From the NCBI RefSeq assembly GCF_028858725.1, contig NC_084763.1, positions 51,406,152 through 51,470,151 of the forward strand: a DNA stretch of 64,000 nucleotides, given 5' to 3'. The DNA comes from Colius striatus. Its lineage: Eukaryota > Chordata > Aves > Coliiformes > Coliidae. How positions within the stretch are numbered: position 1 is the stretch's first letter; every line of letters begins with the position of its first letter. A model generated the notes under the pieces. That model ran no database searches, was not told where the DNA came from, and was given only the letters and a program-made list of their open reading frames with translations. The translations under genes and the position numbers were made by a program. Shown piece after piece: positions 25,601 to 40,279 of this stretch.

Positions 25601-26654
25601 GCTTATGTCCTGCTGTGATATTAATCAAATTGTTTTAAAAAGTAGTGTTTTTATTACATGCATTTTCTGTGGATACTTTCTGAACTGTTTTTGTACAAGG
25701 TAAAATAGGAAGTACTCTGACAGGATGTTGGCCAGAAACTTGTACAGGGGAATTAATTGCAGAGAAGTAGTTTTGTTAGAGGACTAATCTGTATCATTAT
25801 ACAAGAAAATTCAAATGCCAGGTTATAAAATTGGTAAGGAAACCATTGAAGAGGTTTGGTAAAGGACCGTCAAAACTGAAACAACAACTTTCATTCCTAG
25901 TAGTCAGCTTACAGTTCTTATGTTGTGTATTAAAACTCTTCTCGAAAACAGTTTGGTAAATGGTACTGTTGTCACGTCTTGCTGCATGTTAGTGGTGGGT
26001 ATGTCTTATATTGCTGCTTGACATACAATATTTTGTGCAGAAACCTTGTTTGTTTTTAGATCAGGAAGCTTTAGCCGTTTGATCTGAAGCTGCAGTGTGG
26101 TGGTGGTGTTTCTCATTTGGAACACATGGTTAGAAATGACATTGTCCTTTTACAGATATAGTAAAAAAGTGGAAATGTAAGCCTCCAGAAGCGAGCCCCT
26201 TCTCTTGTACCAGATATTTTTGCCTAGTCTGATCACTGTGCCTTATGTAATGAAGAGCTTGGCATGTACGTAGTAGAGTTTCATGATTGATAGGTCACAG
26301 TGTGCATTCTCATGCTTGGGACAAGGCTGATAAAAGGCAGTCCTAAGATACACTGTGAACTTAATATGACACTTAAGTGACTTTTTTTTAAAGGATCAAG
26401 ATCTGCTGTTGACTGCAAGAAGGTTATGGTGATACAAGGCAGACTTTCTGCTGAAATATAAGCAACTCTGTATTTGATTCATGTGATTTGCTGTTAAATA
26501 GTCAACCTGTAGTCTTCCACTAATAAACTTGCTGCTTTTTTCTTGATTTCTGCTAGTATGGTTGTGTTTTTTTCCTGTATTCCACACACTTAATTATGCT
26601 TATTTTTCTTTAAATTCTTTTTGAGTGTTGGAGTTTTCGATGACTTGTTTCATA

Positions 26655-26702
26655 GGATTTTTTGGCTATCCAACCTCTACCATTCTATGATTCTGTGATG
26701 AG
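26655..26702 (+). mobile_element. Short CR1 3' terminus
   Basis: A GGCTATCCAACCTCTACCAT segment followed by TCTATGATTCTGTGATG carries the terminal CR1 octamer repeat; only the last few dozen bases of the element remain. Confidence 0.7.
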
Positions 26703-27639
26703 TACTCCCCTCAGCACTACAGAAGTCTGATAACTGATACATGGTGATTGGTTTAGGACTTACTTGTTAAAATGATACCTTTTTTCTTGAAACTGTAATT
26801 TCATTAGATTTTACTGACAGGTGAATTCCAGGCTTTGAATGTAGTTATCATAGACCGTCTAGAGCTTTTTGGTAGTGTTTTGCCTTGTATGTTCCTTCAC
26901 ATACAGAATAGCTGTTGGTGACTGAACATCTCTTTAGCTTGTTAAAGTATGTTGGTTCAGGTCATTTTATGTGCTTTTTCCTGGGTTTGTACACTTGGAT
27001 TTTTGTTTTGTTCTTATTTTTTAAATATTTTTGATTTGTTCTGCACTGTAGCCCTGAACTTCTCAGTTAAAAAATCAAATAATAAATCTTTGACCCTTAA
27101 CTCTCTCCATCTTTTGCACAAAGGGAATTTGTTACTTGTATCTTTTGGTTTGTATTCAGTACAGAGAGAGGGTTTAACATGTGGCATATAGATTCAATCT
27201 TTCACATTCTGTTGAGTTTTTGTGTGCCTTTGGATGTTGTTAATCATGCTGTGCAGCCTTAAAAGGAGGTCCAGTTATTGTCCTCTCTCACCCTAGTCAT
27301 TGTATCCTTTTCCTACTGAACTGTTAGTTCTTCCATTGTTGGTGTTTCTTTCTGTTATTTAGTGTGTGACAAAGACTTTCTCTTTCAGTGGCTAAAAGAT
27401 TTGAGAAAGGCCATGGGATTACATGCCAGTTTTAGAGCTTTGGAAGGGATAGTTAAGCAATTAAGTAAAGAAAAAGGTCAGTACTTACTACTACGAGTAA
27501 TGGTGGTGGCATTATTGTTGCCACTATGCCTGTTTAGCTGAGTAAATATATTTGTCATGTTCATGTTTGTGTTCTGTTTTCTTCAAAGCATGTTGGTGTC
27601 ATTTCCCTATCTCTTTGGCTCGATTCAGGTTCATCACAC

Positions 27640-27965
27640 AAGACAGTGCCCAATTTTTGGCTCTTCTGCAGGACAGGATGGACTGGAGAAGGTGAAGACA
27701 TTTAGGGACTGGAGTGCAGGCAAGTGGCACCAGCTTTCCTCAGCCTGGAGCAGGGAAGGCTGGGGAGGCAACTGGTTGGAGTCTACAGCTGCTTGAAAGT
27801 GAAAGGACAAGAGGACATAGTTGCAACAAGTGAAACTCCAGCTCAGTGCAAGGAGAAAACATTCACTTTGGTGGTCAAGCATTAGATCAAGTTGTAGGAG
27901 GTCCTGGAATCTTCCTCTTTGGAGACTTTGAGGTCTTTACTGGGCAAGGACTGCAACAGCGTTTT
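27640..27965 (+). mobile_element. CR1 LINE body fragment
   Basis: The order CAGCTTTCCTCAGCCTGGAG, GGGAAGGCTGGGGAGGCAAC, TACAGCTGCTTGAAAG, ACATTCACTTTGGTGGTCAA, GATCAAGTTGTAGGAGGTCC matches the 3' untranslated part of CR1 elements (the segment that in intact copies contains the sentence-like CTGGAGAAGAGAAGGCT and GTTGTGGATGCTCC motifs). It is diverged and lacks the terminal octamer. Confidence 0.65.
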
Positions 27966-30900
27966 CATCAGGAGTCTCCAGTGACAGTGATTAGAGCTGC
28001 TTTATTCTTTCTCCAAATAACCTTCTGTTCTGTACAGTATAAAAACCTTATTGCCGTGTGCTTTCTAACAAATATCAGAAGTATGTCTGCCAGGAAAAGG
28101 ACACCTATCTGAGCCTGTAGAATACTTTTAAAGGACAGGACACTTCCCTGTTGCTGTCACAGGTAGAATTTTTTGTCTGAGTCCCAGCTGTATAGTACTT
28201 AATGAAGATTAAGTTTTCAGTATAATGTGAAGCTCATCAGAATTGTGGTGTTTTGGACTAGTGAAGACAGTGTGTAATTTAGATTATGATGCTTTCAGGG
28301 ATAACTAAAAAAACCCCAATATGATTCATTTTGATCTTAAGTCTGTCTCAAACTCCAGTGTGATGACTGAAGAGGAGGTGGCTTTTCATCATCCAGCAAG
28401 AGTTTTGACTAGGTGATGATTAGGTCAAATTTATGGTTTCTTTATCACCTAACTTTAGAGGATGAAGTTTTGGTAAAGAAAACTAGAATCAGGTTGACTT
28501 TTTTAGAAGCTGTCTTGTCTGTATGGCTATGATATTAACATTTTGCAGGATCATTGCTCAAGTAAAGTGAAGGTATAAGTCTTACCTTTAAGGATACGCT
28601 GACTTTTGTTTAAAAGTTTTGGATAGATAAATTATGCCACCAGCATAGTGAGGTTTGAAAGTATAATTCTAAGTGACACATTATTCCTAAGATCTACTTA
28701 GATACCGTCCCTGTGGAGCTACATGTGTTGAGTCTGTGGTTTTTTGCAATCATTGTATTTCCCTTTAGTGGTAACCACTAAAAATTGCCCTGGGTTCACA
28801 GTGTAATTGAAATTTTGAGGCCAGAGGGTGAAGCCATTGACTTCCTCTGTAAATGTAATGGAGCAGTGCTTCTAGTTGAAGAAAAACAGGTCTTTACCAG
28901 TGCTACAGTAGTATTTTTGCATACTATTTATTTTAATCATAAAAAATTTCTTTTATCCCGTGGTTAAGAAATAAAAAAGCTTTAGATTCTAGCATATGAA
29001 TGAATGAAACATCATGTCAAGTCTCTTCCATGCCACAAGTAATTGCTTGTTGCATACAGACAAATTCAGACATCTGACTTCTGTGCTTTTGATCATTTAC
29101 ACACGTTACAATAATGATTTATTTTACCCAATGCTTTTCACATTCTGTCTAAATACGTTCAATTGTTTGAACTCTAGAGATAAGTGTGATTTTTTTTGGA
29201 TGTGCTCATTTCTCCAGGATAGTGTATTGCTACTTTTAGCATCTTTCTGGTCCTTACGCAGTTTTGAATTTTTTTAGTAGATACTTAGAACGATCCATTG
29301 CTGAGAAGAGAATCTGAGCTCCCCACATTGTAACTGCCACTCCAGGAGCCGTGCCCCGTAACATGAAGTGCAACATCATCTGTACTGTGTCCGTGCTTCG
29401 TGAATTTGAGCTTTTACTGTTTAGAAAAATCAGACTTTCTTCAGCTCTTCTGTTGTCCTTCCTTACAGACATATAGCCAATGGGGAAAGTATAATTTAAA
29501 CTACTAGAAAGTGAATGTTCAGAGAAAAGTTTATTATTCCACCTGTACTCATACAGATTTTTTTAATAAGGATATAGTTGCAGTTCTTTTCTGACTTAAT
29601 TTTTAGTTTGTATGTGGAATTTTTTTCCTAGGGAACTCACATGAACGTTACAGGATTGAAATGTATTAAAGGCACTAGCGTATGGTTCTGGAGGTTTCTC
29701 TTCACTTCTGATGAGAAGATCACTATCTCTTCATTTCTGTAGGACTGTTTGAGAGTTGTAACACTATGGGATTATGGAAAATATGAATGGAATGGGGAAT
29801 TGGTTTCTTGTCAAAAATAAGTGATGGAATGTAGCTTGTGCAATAATAGCAACATGCAGAAGTAGAAGGTGGCACTGTGGAAAATACAGGATGTGTTCTT
29901 CAGGCAAAAGATGATGGGAAGCAAATGATGTAATGGAGTGAAATGAAAATTCCTGAATCTGATTTGTTTTGTGCATGTCATCAGCCTGCAATTGCCTTTG
30001 AGTTAATTTTATAATTGTTTTTGAGCTTATTGGCTAATTTTTGTCAAGTTTCTAGGCAGGAAAAATGTGTCAGAGGTGTCAAAGTGCTTGGAAGTTGAGA
30101 GCAACTGAGTAGCTAGGTGGAAGAGAAGTGTAGGTTAATGCTTCACACTGAAGGTTAGATAGGGGAGCTCTGGTGTCCAGTCAGCACATGTGACTGCTGT
30201 CTAGCCAAAACCCCCATTCTTTCCTTTATAGGGGATCTGACAGGAGGAAAGAAGATGAGGAGGAGATACAAGATGTACAAGACCAAAGTCGGTTCTACTA
30301 CTCATGTAGCAACTTGATATGTTTAACTTGTTTCTAAAATAAACCATAGGCCTTCTTAGAATACCAAAGCTCACTGGAAAATGTGTTAACTTTTAAAAGT
30401 GTATTTCTTCCCGTCAATCCACCTTTGGATGAAGGAAGGCTTTAGTGAAAGGACAGAAACTTACACAATGGTAGGGAAGAGCTTTGATCAAGTGCACATA
30501 TTTTATACAACAAAAAGAATACTGGAAGTTATTAAAGTTAGTTTCAGGTTGTCAGATGACTGATGTGGTGACACTGTGCAAAACTGGGCATGGTCTATAT
30601 GGAAAAAAATACTGGAGAAACTGAAAGAGAACTTTGGTGTGTAGAGTTTATAAAGCTTAATCTTCGTGTACTTTTAAAGTATAACCTAGAGTTTGAAAAC
30701 ACAGCACATGTAAGCAAATCTATAGAGTCAATACTGAAAATGTTACTTTTCAATTTGATGTACAGGGGCAGAGGCTGTGTGGGATTTCTTTTTTTTGGGG
30801 TGTTTTGTTTGTTTGGTGTTGGTTTGTGGTGGTGTTTGAGATACCTCAACTTTATCTGAAGGGATTTCTGATGATGAATTCCATCAACATTTGTTAGACT

Positions 30901-33292
30901 AGCCTCTGGCACTGTGTAACATAGTAAAATTTGGGTACAGTCAGAATAGAAAGCTAGACACAACAGTCACCAAGCTGTTATAGTTAACAAGCTGTTTTTA
31001 TTTAAGTTTTCTTCACTTAGGAATGACAAGTGGTGATACTTGTTTCTCTGCTGGGTTCTGTATCTGGAGTGTGATAGGAGTTCTCTGTACTGCATTATGT
31101 TGACTGTAATCAATACAACAAATTGTCTGGCAGGTTTGAAAATATAACCTGTAGTAGCTTTATTTAACAGCGTGTTAGCCAGTGTATTTACACTTTATCC
31201 CTGTACGAAATAAAAGTAGACATGCAGATGTGAAGAATGCTGCTCATTTGTAATCTGATGTCATTGAATCTACATCCCCTATCCATACATCTACAGGAAA
31301 AAATGTACTAATCAATTAGTCTTGTTTCATCCTTGGTGAGCTGTAGGTTTCCAGTCAATGGCGTCCTCTTAATGACCCTCTTCTTATATATTCTCTGTCT
31401 ACTAAGAGGCAATTTTTAAATGTCACGGTTTTAGAATTTTCTTGAATGGAAGGATGCTGCTGTAATATTTAACAAGCATTAGGCTTCAAACTGCAATGAG
31501 TAATTCATTGATAATAATGCTTCCAAGTACCACCTTTCCCTGTAATATTTGCATAGACACAAAAAAAGTGAGTTTCTTCTCCAGCTCTAAATTATTTATG
31601 AGACCACAGATGGGAACAGGAGAAAGGCATTTGGAAAGGCTCCTGTGAAGAGTACTTTGATATCTCTTTTGGTATGGAAGTGAAGTGGCCAAGGAGGATG
31701 TTCAGCATGTCTGGGCCTCGTCAGCTTGAGTGCAGTTACTTTCAATGAGTTACTATACAAACTTGGAGCTCCTGCTGCTGTGGGAAACCTCTAGTGAGAT
31801 ATTAAGGAGTGTACCCACTGATTGTTCATAATGTTCACATACAGGTTTTTTTCTCTAGGCTTTTTGGGACTTGTGTATCATGACTCTGATCATTACCTGA
31901 ATTTCAAGAGAGCTATTCTAAAACAAACTGATGTTTTCATTCTGAAGTCTTAACGCTTTGAACTAGTACTCAGTGTGAAGTTTTGCACTTGAGCTTGAGT
32001 CTGACCCAGCTGGTGTTCTTAGTTGAAACTGAAGCAGGACAGACATGTAACGTCTTGTCTTTTCTTGACATGAAAATGATGTATGTTTAATCATTATAGC
32101 ATTAAAATTCCAGTTTCTTCTGCCTTTTTTTTTCTTGCTCTCCATGGCTACATTAGGAGCAAAAAGGGAAATTAAAATGCTAAGGATACTATAGAGATAT
32201 GAGGGAAAGGTGAGACTGTAGATAAATAGTGCAAATACACTCTGAACTAAAATAACATAGTGCAGATGGCAAAGCTTAAAATTAGGGATTGACTGTCAGC
32301 AAGGGTAAATTATTTCACATAAACATGCCTTTCTTACTACAGTACACTTCTGAAAAAAAACCCGCAAAATAGAACAGCAAAGTGAAGATGTTCTATGAAA
32401 AACAAGATTAATACTACTATGTAGTACATTTTCCAGCATGCCAAAGCAGAATTTCTGGTTTTATAGTTGTCGGTGATATTAGGTAACTGTAGTGAAGATT
32501 AGACATCAGCTCTGAATAGTTGCTTTCTTGCTTCACCAGCTGAGGTAAGAGAAAGAGGAGACATAGGAGACTGTATTTTGCTAGCTGAGAAACTCGAGTT
32601 GCTTCACATGTGGTCTAGTAATTTTATTTTAATGAAGATTTTATTTCCTCATTTTGACTGGCTTCAGGAGGAGCTCAGCTAGTTAATGGCCTATTAAGTG
32701 AGGCTTTTTTTGACTTCAAAATATGCCCTTGGTGTTGGAGGACAGTCTGCTATTATCCCCTATGGAATGTCACAATTGTATTTTGAAGTAGACCGTCTAG
32801 TGAAGTCCTGAGAATCCACTATACTAACTTAAATATGAATGTTTCATTGAAAATGACTGTGGTGAATAGTTCTTGTATTTGCCAACAGGAATAGTTTTAA
32901 ATGCTGTCATCTTCTTACAGTCTTTATTCAGAGAAAGCAGGAATACACTTTTGTTCTGATAGGGCTGGTGATGATTTCCTGTGCAGAGCGACACAAGTGT
33001 TGCTTTCTGGGATTGTCTTGCAAGAAGCTCAGGCAGTTCTTGGTATACAAACAGTTCAGCCTTCTGAGCACCCCCTGGTCTCAATAAGAGGATATTAGGC
33101 TGCAAATCAAGGTGCTTCAGTGTGGTCAGACTTGGTGATTAGCTTTATCCAAATCTTGTGTTTAGAGATTGCTAGATCATTGGGAAGACTTAACTATATT
33201 ATAATAGATTTGCTGCTTCAATGTCCCATTGAAAAGATTTTCTTTATAATCACCAGAGCTAGGATTGGATTTTCTTACATGTTTCTAGATAA

Positions 33293-33343
33293 ATGTATAT
33301 ATACATTATATATAAATTTTATATATCTCTCTATATATATATA
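33293..33343. repeat. TA-rich simple repeat
   Basis: An interrupted run of TA dinucleotides with a CTCTCT interruption; an ordinary microsatellite, likely length-variable. Confidence 0.85.
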
Positions 33344-36300
33344 AAAATGGAATCTTTAGTATTCTGAAGCCACATCTTGAGCAGATAAGTAAGTCAGTTC
33401 TGATTTTCTACTCAGATCAGAATATAGCAGAGTTGATCACACAGCATTACAGCATAGTGAAGAATATGAAGGCAAGAGAAAGTACTTATTCTAATTACCC
33501 CTGTGGTGGGGTTTAAGCCATTTGTGGACCCATGTGTGATTCAGATAGGATCACTAGTACTTTAAGTAGAAAATCTCCTCTGAAAGAAAGTGTGTGCTTT
33601 TGATACCAAAGACATTAAATTTCATGTCATTTTTTTACATGCTTTTACCATCGTTCCTGGTGGAGGAGAAAGAACACCTCTCTGCTCTCTAATCTGACCA
33701 TGGCTGTATCATTACCATTGCAAATAGCATATGTTATAGAGACATATGTCATTTACCCACAGTTAGTAATACAGCTTATAGTTGTTTTCACGAGGACAAA
33801 TTCAGTGATGGTGTGTTAGTATGGTAGCAATAAGCATTGCAGTGGGTTTTTTTATGTTTTGGTTGGAAATGAAAAAACTACCGTGGAGAGAAAGTTCAGA
33901 TTAAGTCAGGTTGCATTTCTTTGAGTAGAGATGATGTAAAATAACCAGGTGAATAGAATTGATGTGATTTAAAATGCATTTAACAAATACATTTGGTTTT
34001 CATTTTTCTTGATTTTACATTTTCATCCTCTGTTGACGTAAAAAATTAAGAGTAGTGAGAATAAATGAACACTGAAACAAAACTGATACAGTTGCATGGA
34101 CACTGGGTTAGACAAACAGGGTTTTCCACAGGAACACACCGTCTTTTGTCATCCAGGAGCCTGCAGGTGGAAAGCAGATAATCTGAAGTACTTAATGACA
34201 GCACAGAACTGTACTTGGCAGAAGAGTATATATAGCTTGTATTTCTTACTCAGTCCCTACTAAATTTGACTATTTCTTAAATAGAATAATGGTAGAACCT
34301 TGTTTCCAGTTTCTAAAGACTGACATCTGCCTTTTTAGAGTTCAGTTTGGTGACTCATATCCTGTTTTTTCTGTAGTATATTAATTTTTGAGGAATAACA
34401 TGCAAAATTATACTTTCTTCTAGCTGGACTTAGTGAAAAGGTTTCTTTCTTATTTTGATACCGGATCATTCTCTGAAACAAGGGAAGAAATCTGTAACTG
34501 AATAGGTGAGATAAAGAGGAAGACAAAATGCATTTTGTATGACATCCTGAATAGAAGTTGGTTAGAGTAAGGAAACACCAAACTAGTCCACTGAAAATCA
34601 ATGAAGCTAAAATCCAAGGAAGTGGGCAGTGCTTCAGCTTAACTGATGAACTTGGTAGCTTAAGAGAAAAGAAGCTTTCTTTGTTATGATTCAAGCTAAC
34701 TCTTGGCTGATAAATATGGCTATCCTGTGTCTGTCTTGGAGGCAAACAGGAAGATAGCAAAGCCACCTGAGAGGGGATGCAAGAGTATTTTTGAAGAGTT
34801 AGAGAACCAAACTGATGAGTCTGCGCTAGTCTTTGAAACTACTAGAACAGATACTGTGGATTTGTTTGCGTGGGGGCAGGGTAATTTCAAATTTAATCAC
34901 AGAAATACATTGTTTGATACATCTAATGAGCTTACATGTTGATTAAAAATAGAAGCTGCCATCATGCGGAAGAAAAGTGGCAGTTATGGTAATCTCAGGT
35001 ATTTTCTTTTGCCCTTAATTTCTGATGGAAGAGTGGTGAGTCTTGTACACTTCCTTGTTTTTTCAGTGCTTGAACTGCTAGGAGAGTTGTAGCAGACTGA
35101 TACTAAACAGCCTGCAGTGGTGCTGTGCCAGCTGTTCTACAACTGCATTTTTTTCCCCCCTGGGGATATCTGTTGTATTTCTAGTTCTATTAACTGTATT
35201 GCATCCTAAAATTACATTGATATAGGGGAAACACTACAGATTTTGTTATAATGTGGAGAGATGGGGGTTTTTTTAACTTTTTTAATGTTCATAGCTTTTT
35301 GTATGAATTTCAATTATAGGAAAGAATTCAGAATGGAAATCATACTTCAGCCTCTTCCTGCTCTTGACTTGGTTTGTAGGAACTTTTCTCATTGTCAATC
35401 TTGGGAGCTGAGCAATGGAAATACTCTTGTTTTTCCAGACATGCTTTTCCTTTTTGTTCTTGTACACTTCTCAATTTCATTTACTAAAATAAGCCAAATT
35501 TCCTCTGAAGCTTTACCATCACGTCTATCAGTCTACACCGTGTTGGTAACCTCTGACATATAGTTCAGTTGCTTTTAAGATTCTTTTTTAATCCCCATGT
35601 AAAACTGTGATGATTAATGGTAGCAAAGGAGATTGGGAGATACTGTAAAAGGCTTGTACCTCTTGTATATTTGGGACAAGTGAACAAGTCTTGTCTTTCC
35701 TAGGACTTTGTAAGCTCTGGTGTAAAATAACTGCTTTCCAGATTTGAAAAACATCCTGCCTGATGTGGAACATTTGTTGCTTTTTTGTGTGCACACTTTT
35801 GTGAAGTAATAAAAATATTAGTACAGGGAAGAAAACTTATAGTTGCTCTGTGTAGAGGCAGTAAAAGGCTTTGTTATGTTGGACAATAGTGCCACTGAAA
35901 TTCCTGTTACTGTTTCCAAGTGTGTATATTTCTTGAGTAGATGACGTAGGAACTAGGTTTGCTTTCACTGGGACTTCCTCAGTTCTCTTGTGTTCAGTCC
36001 ATCGTTTACTGAAGTATGTTTTCCATGTCAGACTCTTAAAAAGTAACATGAAGAGAGTAATTTTTATTCATTATTATTATAAAGAGACACGATGCCGTCT
36101 TACATAGAAATTTTGTCTAATAATAGCTTGACTAGAATTAGCTTAATAGAAAAAACCAAAGTATTTACCAAATGATTTACCTTCCCAAAGAATTTAATTC
36201 TCTAGGTTCTGAACAAAATCTTTGGGACATGCTTCAGTGTGTGCTGACAATGTGGATGACCCTTTTGTGTGGCTTGCATATTTGCTCATGTACAAAAAGT

Positions 36301-39300
36301 ATTCAGAGTCGTTAGGAAATGGAGGCACTTTCTGTGAGCATGAGCTGTGTTTTCTGTTTTGGAAAACTCACTGCAGTTTTTAGATGGTTTTTTGGTAGAT
36401 AATGAGTGGCATAATTTTAGGAAAATCTTGCCTCTTTTCTACTGTTTCTTTTTAGCCCTCCAGAGTTTGCATACAGGACTGACAGATTCTGAGAAGTAAT
36501 GAGTTGAAGAAGTTAGGCTTCTGACCTGTTTTGTAATTTAATTACCTCAAAATGCAGAGATCCTAATCCTGCAGTTTTTTGACACCATGAGAAAACATTA
36601 GACTTTGTGACAGTCTTTGAGAGAACATGATGCTTTGGGATAGACTCTTAGGTTTTTAGTTAATAAATTGTCCAATTGAGCTTCAACTTCATTGTATTCT
36701 TAGATTTTTAAAAGGTCTCTTGATCATTTTAGGAGAAGGAAAACTGGTGGTAGAACTCAAAAGTCTTGATGTGGTCATTAGCTTTTTTCAGTCAAAGCAC
36801 AGTATATGACAAGAAGCTCTTTGGGCAGTTGGACGTTGAGACTTTTGAAGCCTGCTAATGTTGATGTATATCCTCTCATTCTCTAGTTATGCAATGACTA
36901 CATCTTTAAATGCTCTGTTGACCATTTCTTAATCCAAATGGGAAATTCGATGTGCAAGCCTTGCTTTTAAATTTTGCTCAAAACTTCTTAAAGTTCTTAA
37001 ATGTTTATAATATTTACAACACAAATTATTTTGATTTTGTTTTTGCATTAAACTTTTTGCAGGAAATCATGAGTAAATTGAGTGTTGAAAGCAAAAAGGG
37101 AAGCTGTCTGTTTCTTGTATGCCTACTTTAAGGAGGTTTCCCTAATTCTTGTGCACTTGCAGAAGCCTCTTTTAAACAGAAACTCCTAAGCTTAGTAACC
37201 ATGCTTAGGAGAAACAAATAAGATCTTCTGAAAAACATTATTAACAGTAAGGAAAGTAAGGTCAGAACAGAGGAGGGCTAATTTGATTTAACCTTGTACC
37301 AGGAAGGAGATTGTCTCTTGTAAATGACAACACAATTATCAGACTAGCTGAAGATTATCAAGAATGGTTTTCAGTAATGGCAGATCAAATTTACAAGCAC
37401 ACAGGCTGACTTAAAGGAAAATTTTGAGAAAGAGACAGTTTTAAGCAATAACTGCAGTTACTGTTGAAGATGATGCTCTTACAGTAACTCCTCCTTTTAT
37501 CTAAAAGCTCAGAGTTGAAAAAACTTTGGTCCTCACCTGAATGTATGGCTATTGGAATGTACAGGCATTTTGACACTGATTTTTGGTGGCAACTGCCAGG
37601 CCAGTACTGATTTTCTGAAAATGTTGTCATACTGCTCTGTATTGTTATTTATGTTTTCATCTGTATCATTTAGACACTTTTGCATGATTTACAGTGATAC
37701 GTAAGCAGTGACCAAACTGGAGGGGGAAAAAAAGGATTTTGTTTTAAGTGAGATTTGAAAACGAATGCCAAAAAGTATCAGCTCATTAGTGGGTGGTGGG
37801 TTTATGAGAGTAACTGAACAAATTTGATGAGGTTTAGCTGCCTTTTTTCCTATCATACTGTACAGTAGAAAACTTTTCGTATACTATATTGAATACATTA
37901 TTAGCAGTTTCAGTGCTTCATAGGGAGTAATACTTTATGGATCTTAAAGTGGAGAATTGATAATGTAGATAAGTAGATAATTGATAAAATCACTGCAGAA
38001 TTATACTAAATACTGTTAAAGATCACTCTTGCTGATGTTTTTTAGTACAGAACAGCAATCTTCTCTTAATTTTATGGATCTCTATTCCCTTCTTCCCTCC
38101 ACGTTATTTAGTTGGTGACAGCATTTTTCCACAGTGCAGTTAATATGCAGCAGACCTCTGTTCCAGCCATGTGTAAGCTGCCCTGCAAGTTCTGCCAGCA
38201 TCCCTGCTGCTGGTTCTGCGGGGTGCTGCATCCTTCCTCATTCCAGCATTCCTGTCCTAGAGACTTCACTGCCTTGTTCTGCTCCAGCATCTCTGCAGTA
38301 ACCTCCTGTTCCATAAGACTTTACCAAACCTCCTCCCTCTCCAAGGCTTCTTGGATAGTTATGATATCTGTTGTGAGGAAGTGTATGTGTTCCACCCAGT
38401 AATAGTTGCTAAGGAGGACATTTCTTCTAGCCCCTTGTCAGCACAGGCTGCTGCAGTGCAGACCATTTGACTGGTATGAGGAGATTTTTATTGTTTCAGT
38501 ATCTCAAGCTTTTTAATTCTCTTCTTCAAATTCCTTCTTGAGGCCATATTTATTTTGTGCCATGTTGCACTGATACTACTGTTATCCCTTTTTCATAATT
38601 AGATATAGTAAGGATAATGGAGAATCTCTGCCATGTACATATTAAAATGAACTAGGATAGATCTGTTATACATAGCTGTGCTTTGGAATTTTTGCAGATT
38701 GCTCACATTGAAAACAGAAGAGATTGGTTTGAACTATGGCATTATTTCCCAGGGCTCATGGGATGAGATATTAGGTTAAGATTTTTTTTTATTTATTTAT
38801 TCTGGTTAAAACAAACGAGGCCTAATTTGTATAAAGTTTGAAGCTGCTATTTGGCCACACCATTTGTTTGACCCTTGTGTACAAGTTTGATTTAGTTCCA
38901 GGCTACTTTTATAGCACAGGTTTTCTTTCACATTTGAAGTACTTCTCTGTTGTTTGTCAGTTACTGAACTAAAGGGTGAATTGGCCACCTGTTCCTGTAG
39001 CCATTCCTCTCTACTATCTCAAGATAGAAAAGTCTTTTGCATCTCACAGATGTTCTTCCTTGAGGCAGAGCATGAGTGCTGATGCAAACAGAAGACTGCC
39101 TTTCTCATCCCTGTCCCTTCTCCTGTGTTAACCTTATCCTGCCATCACTGCAGGAGTAGCTGAGCCTGGGAAGGGGCGGACCCTGAGGCCCACTTTCTGC
39201 ACGGCTGTTTATGCTTGGTCCTTGGCTTCAGGTCAGAAGGGTTGGGTTCTTTCTGTCAGTAGAGAGATGCTTGGGATCTCAAACACCCCTTCAGCAAACA

Positions 39301-40279
39301 ACACGTTCTAGTTTTACATTAGTTTGAGCTGATAGATAAAGCCTTGTCTGTTTCTGAAGCATTTGTTAGTTAATTGTGGTGTTTAAACTGCAGATTATTG
39401 TAAGTTGTTTATGTAACTAGTCTAATAGTTAACATAATCATCAGATAAAATGTGTATGTTTCTGTGGAAATACATTCCCTCTATTTCTGAATCTTACCTT
39501 TGAAGGGGAAGGGAGAGGAATACAAGGTAGGCAGTCAAGTCACAGAAGGTGAGGTGCACACTGGAATAGGGTGGTTGGTTGTAGATCACAGAAAAGAAAT
39601 ACACAAAGGAAGAAAGAAACTCTTCCAGTATTTCTGCAGTTTCTCAGGATCCCTCTGGTGTTACATCTTCCATTTCCCTGAATAGGGTTGTCATCTTTCA
39701 TTACAAAAGGCAGACATTGTTTTTGTGCAATGCTGACGGTATAACTGCTAGTGGTGCTCTCTAAGTTTAAAGGGGAGGCTGACAGAAGAACCTGAAGTAG
39801 GGGAACTTTTTTTTAATAAGAAATTAAATTTAAATTATTAAATTTTTTAATTGACTTTGAAAAGTTGCACATGCTGTGCTGCCTTTAAAATCGGAGCCCT
39901 GAGCTTTTGGACCTGAACAATACACAAGAGCCATCATCACAACTGAACAAATTCAACATTCATATGAATTATTGCTTTAAGTAGTTGATATTCAGACTGG
40001 TTTGAGCAGCAGCAGAAATGAAGGGCGAGAGAACAAGCACAGTTTGAGTCCGTTTCTGTATTTATGTTAGTGAGATTTCTTAGGATGTTCATAGTTGTTT
40101 TTTTTCCTCAAGAATGCATAATTTGGCAGCTTCGGAAGTACTATTTTGAACAATGTTATGCAGTTCTGTCAGTTTATCTTGTTGAGTTGACACATGGTTG
40201 GGGTGGGAAGGGAGACTGAACAGGAAGGAAGGTCCTTGTTCCTGAATGTCATTACTGCATAGCTCTCATATCCTCGAGG

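Noticed and set aside
34335..34766. 143-codon minus-strand open frame in intron 1, overlapping a 79-codon + strand frame (34703-34942)
   Set aside because: No exon signals, no recognisable domain and low CpG. The + frame starts at TTG and follows an in-frame stop. Both look like chance runs, although the + frame has a fairly coding-like composition.
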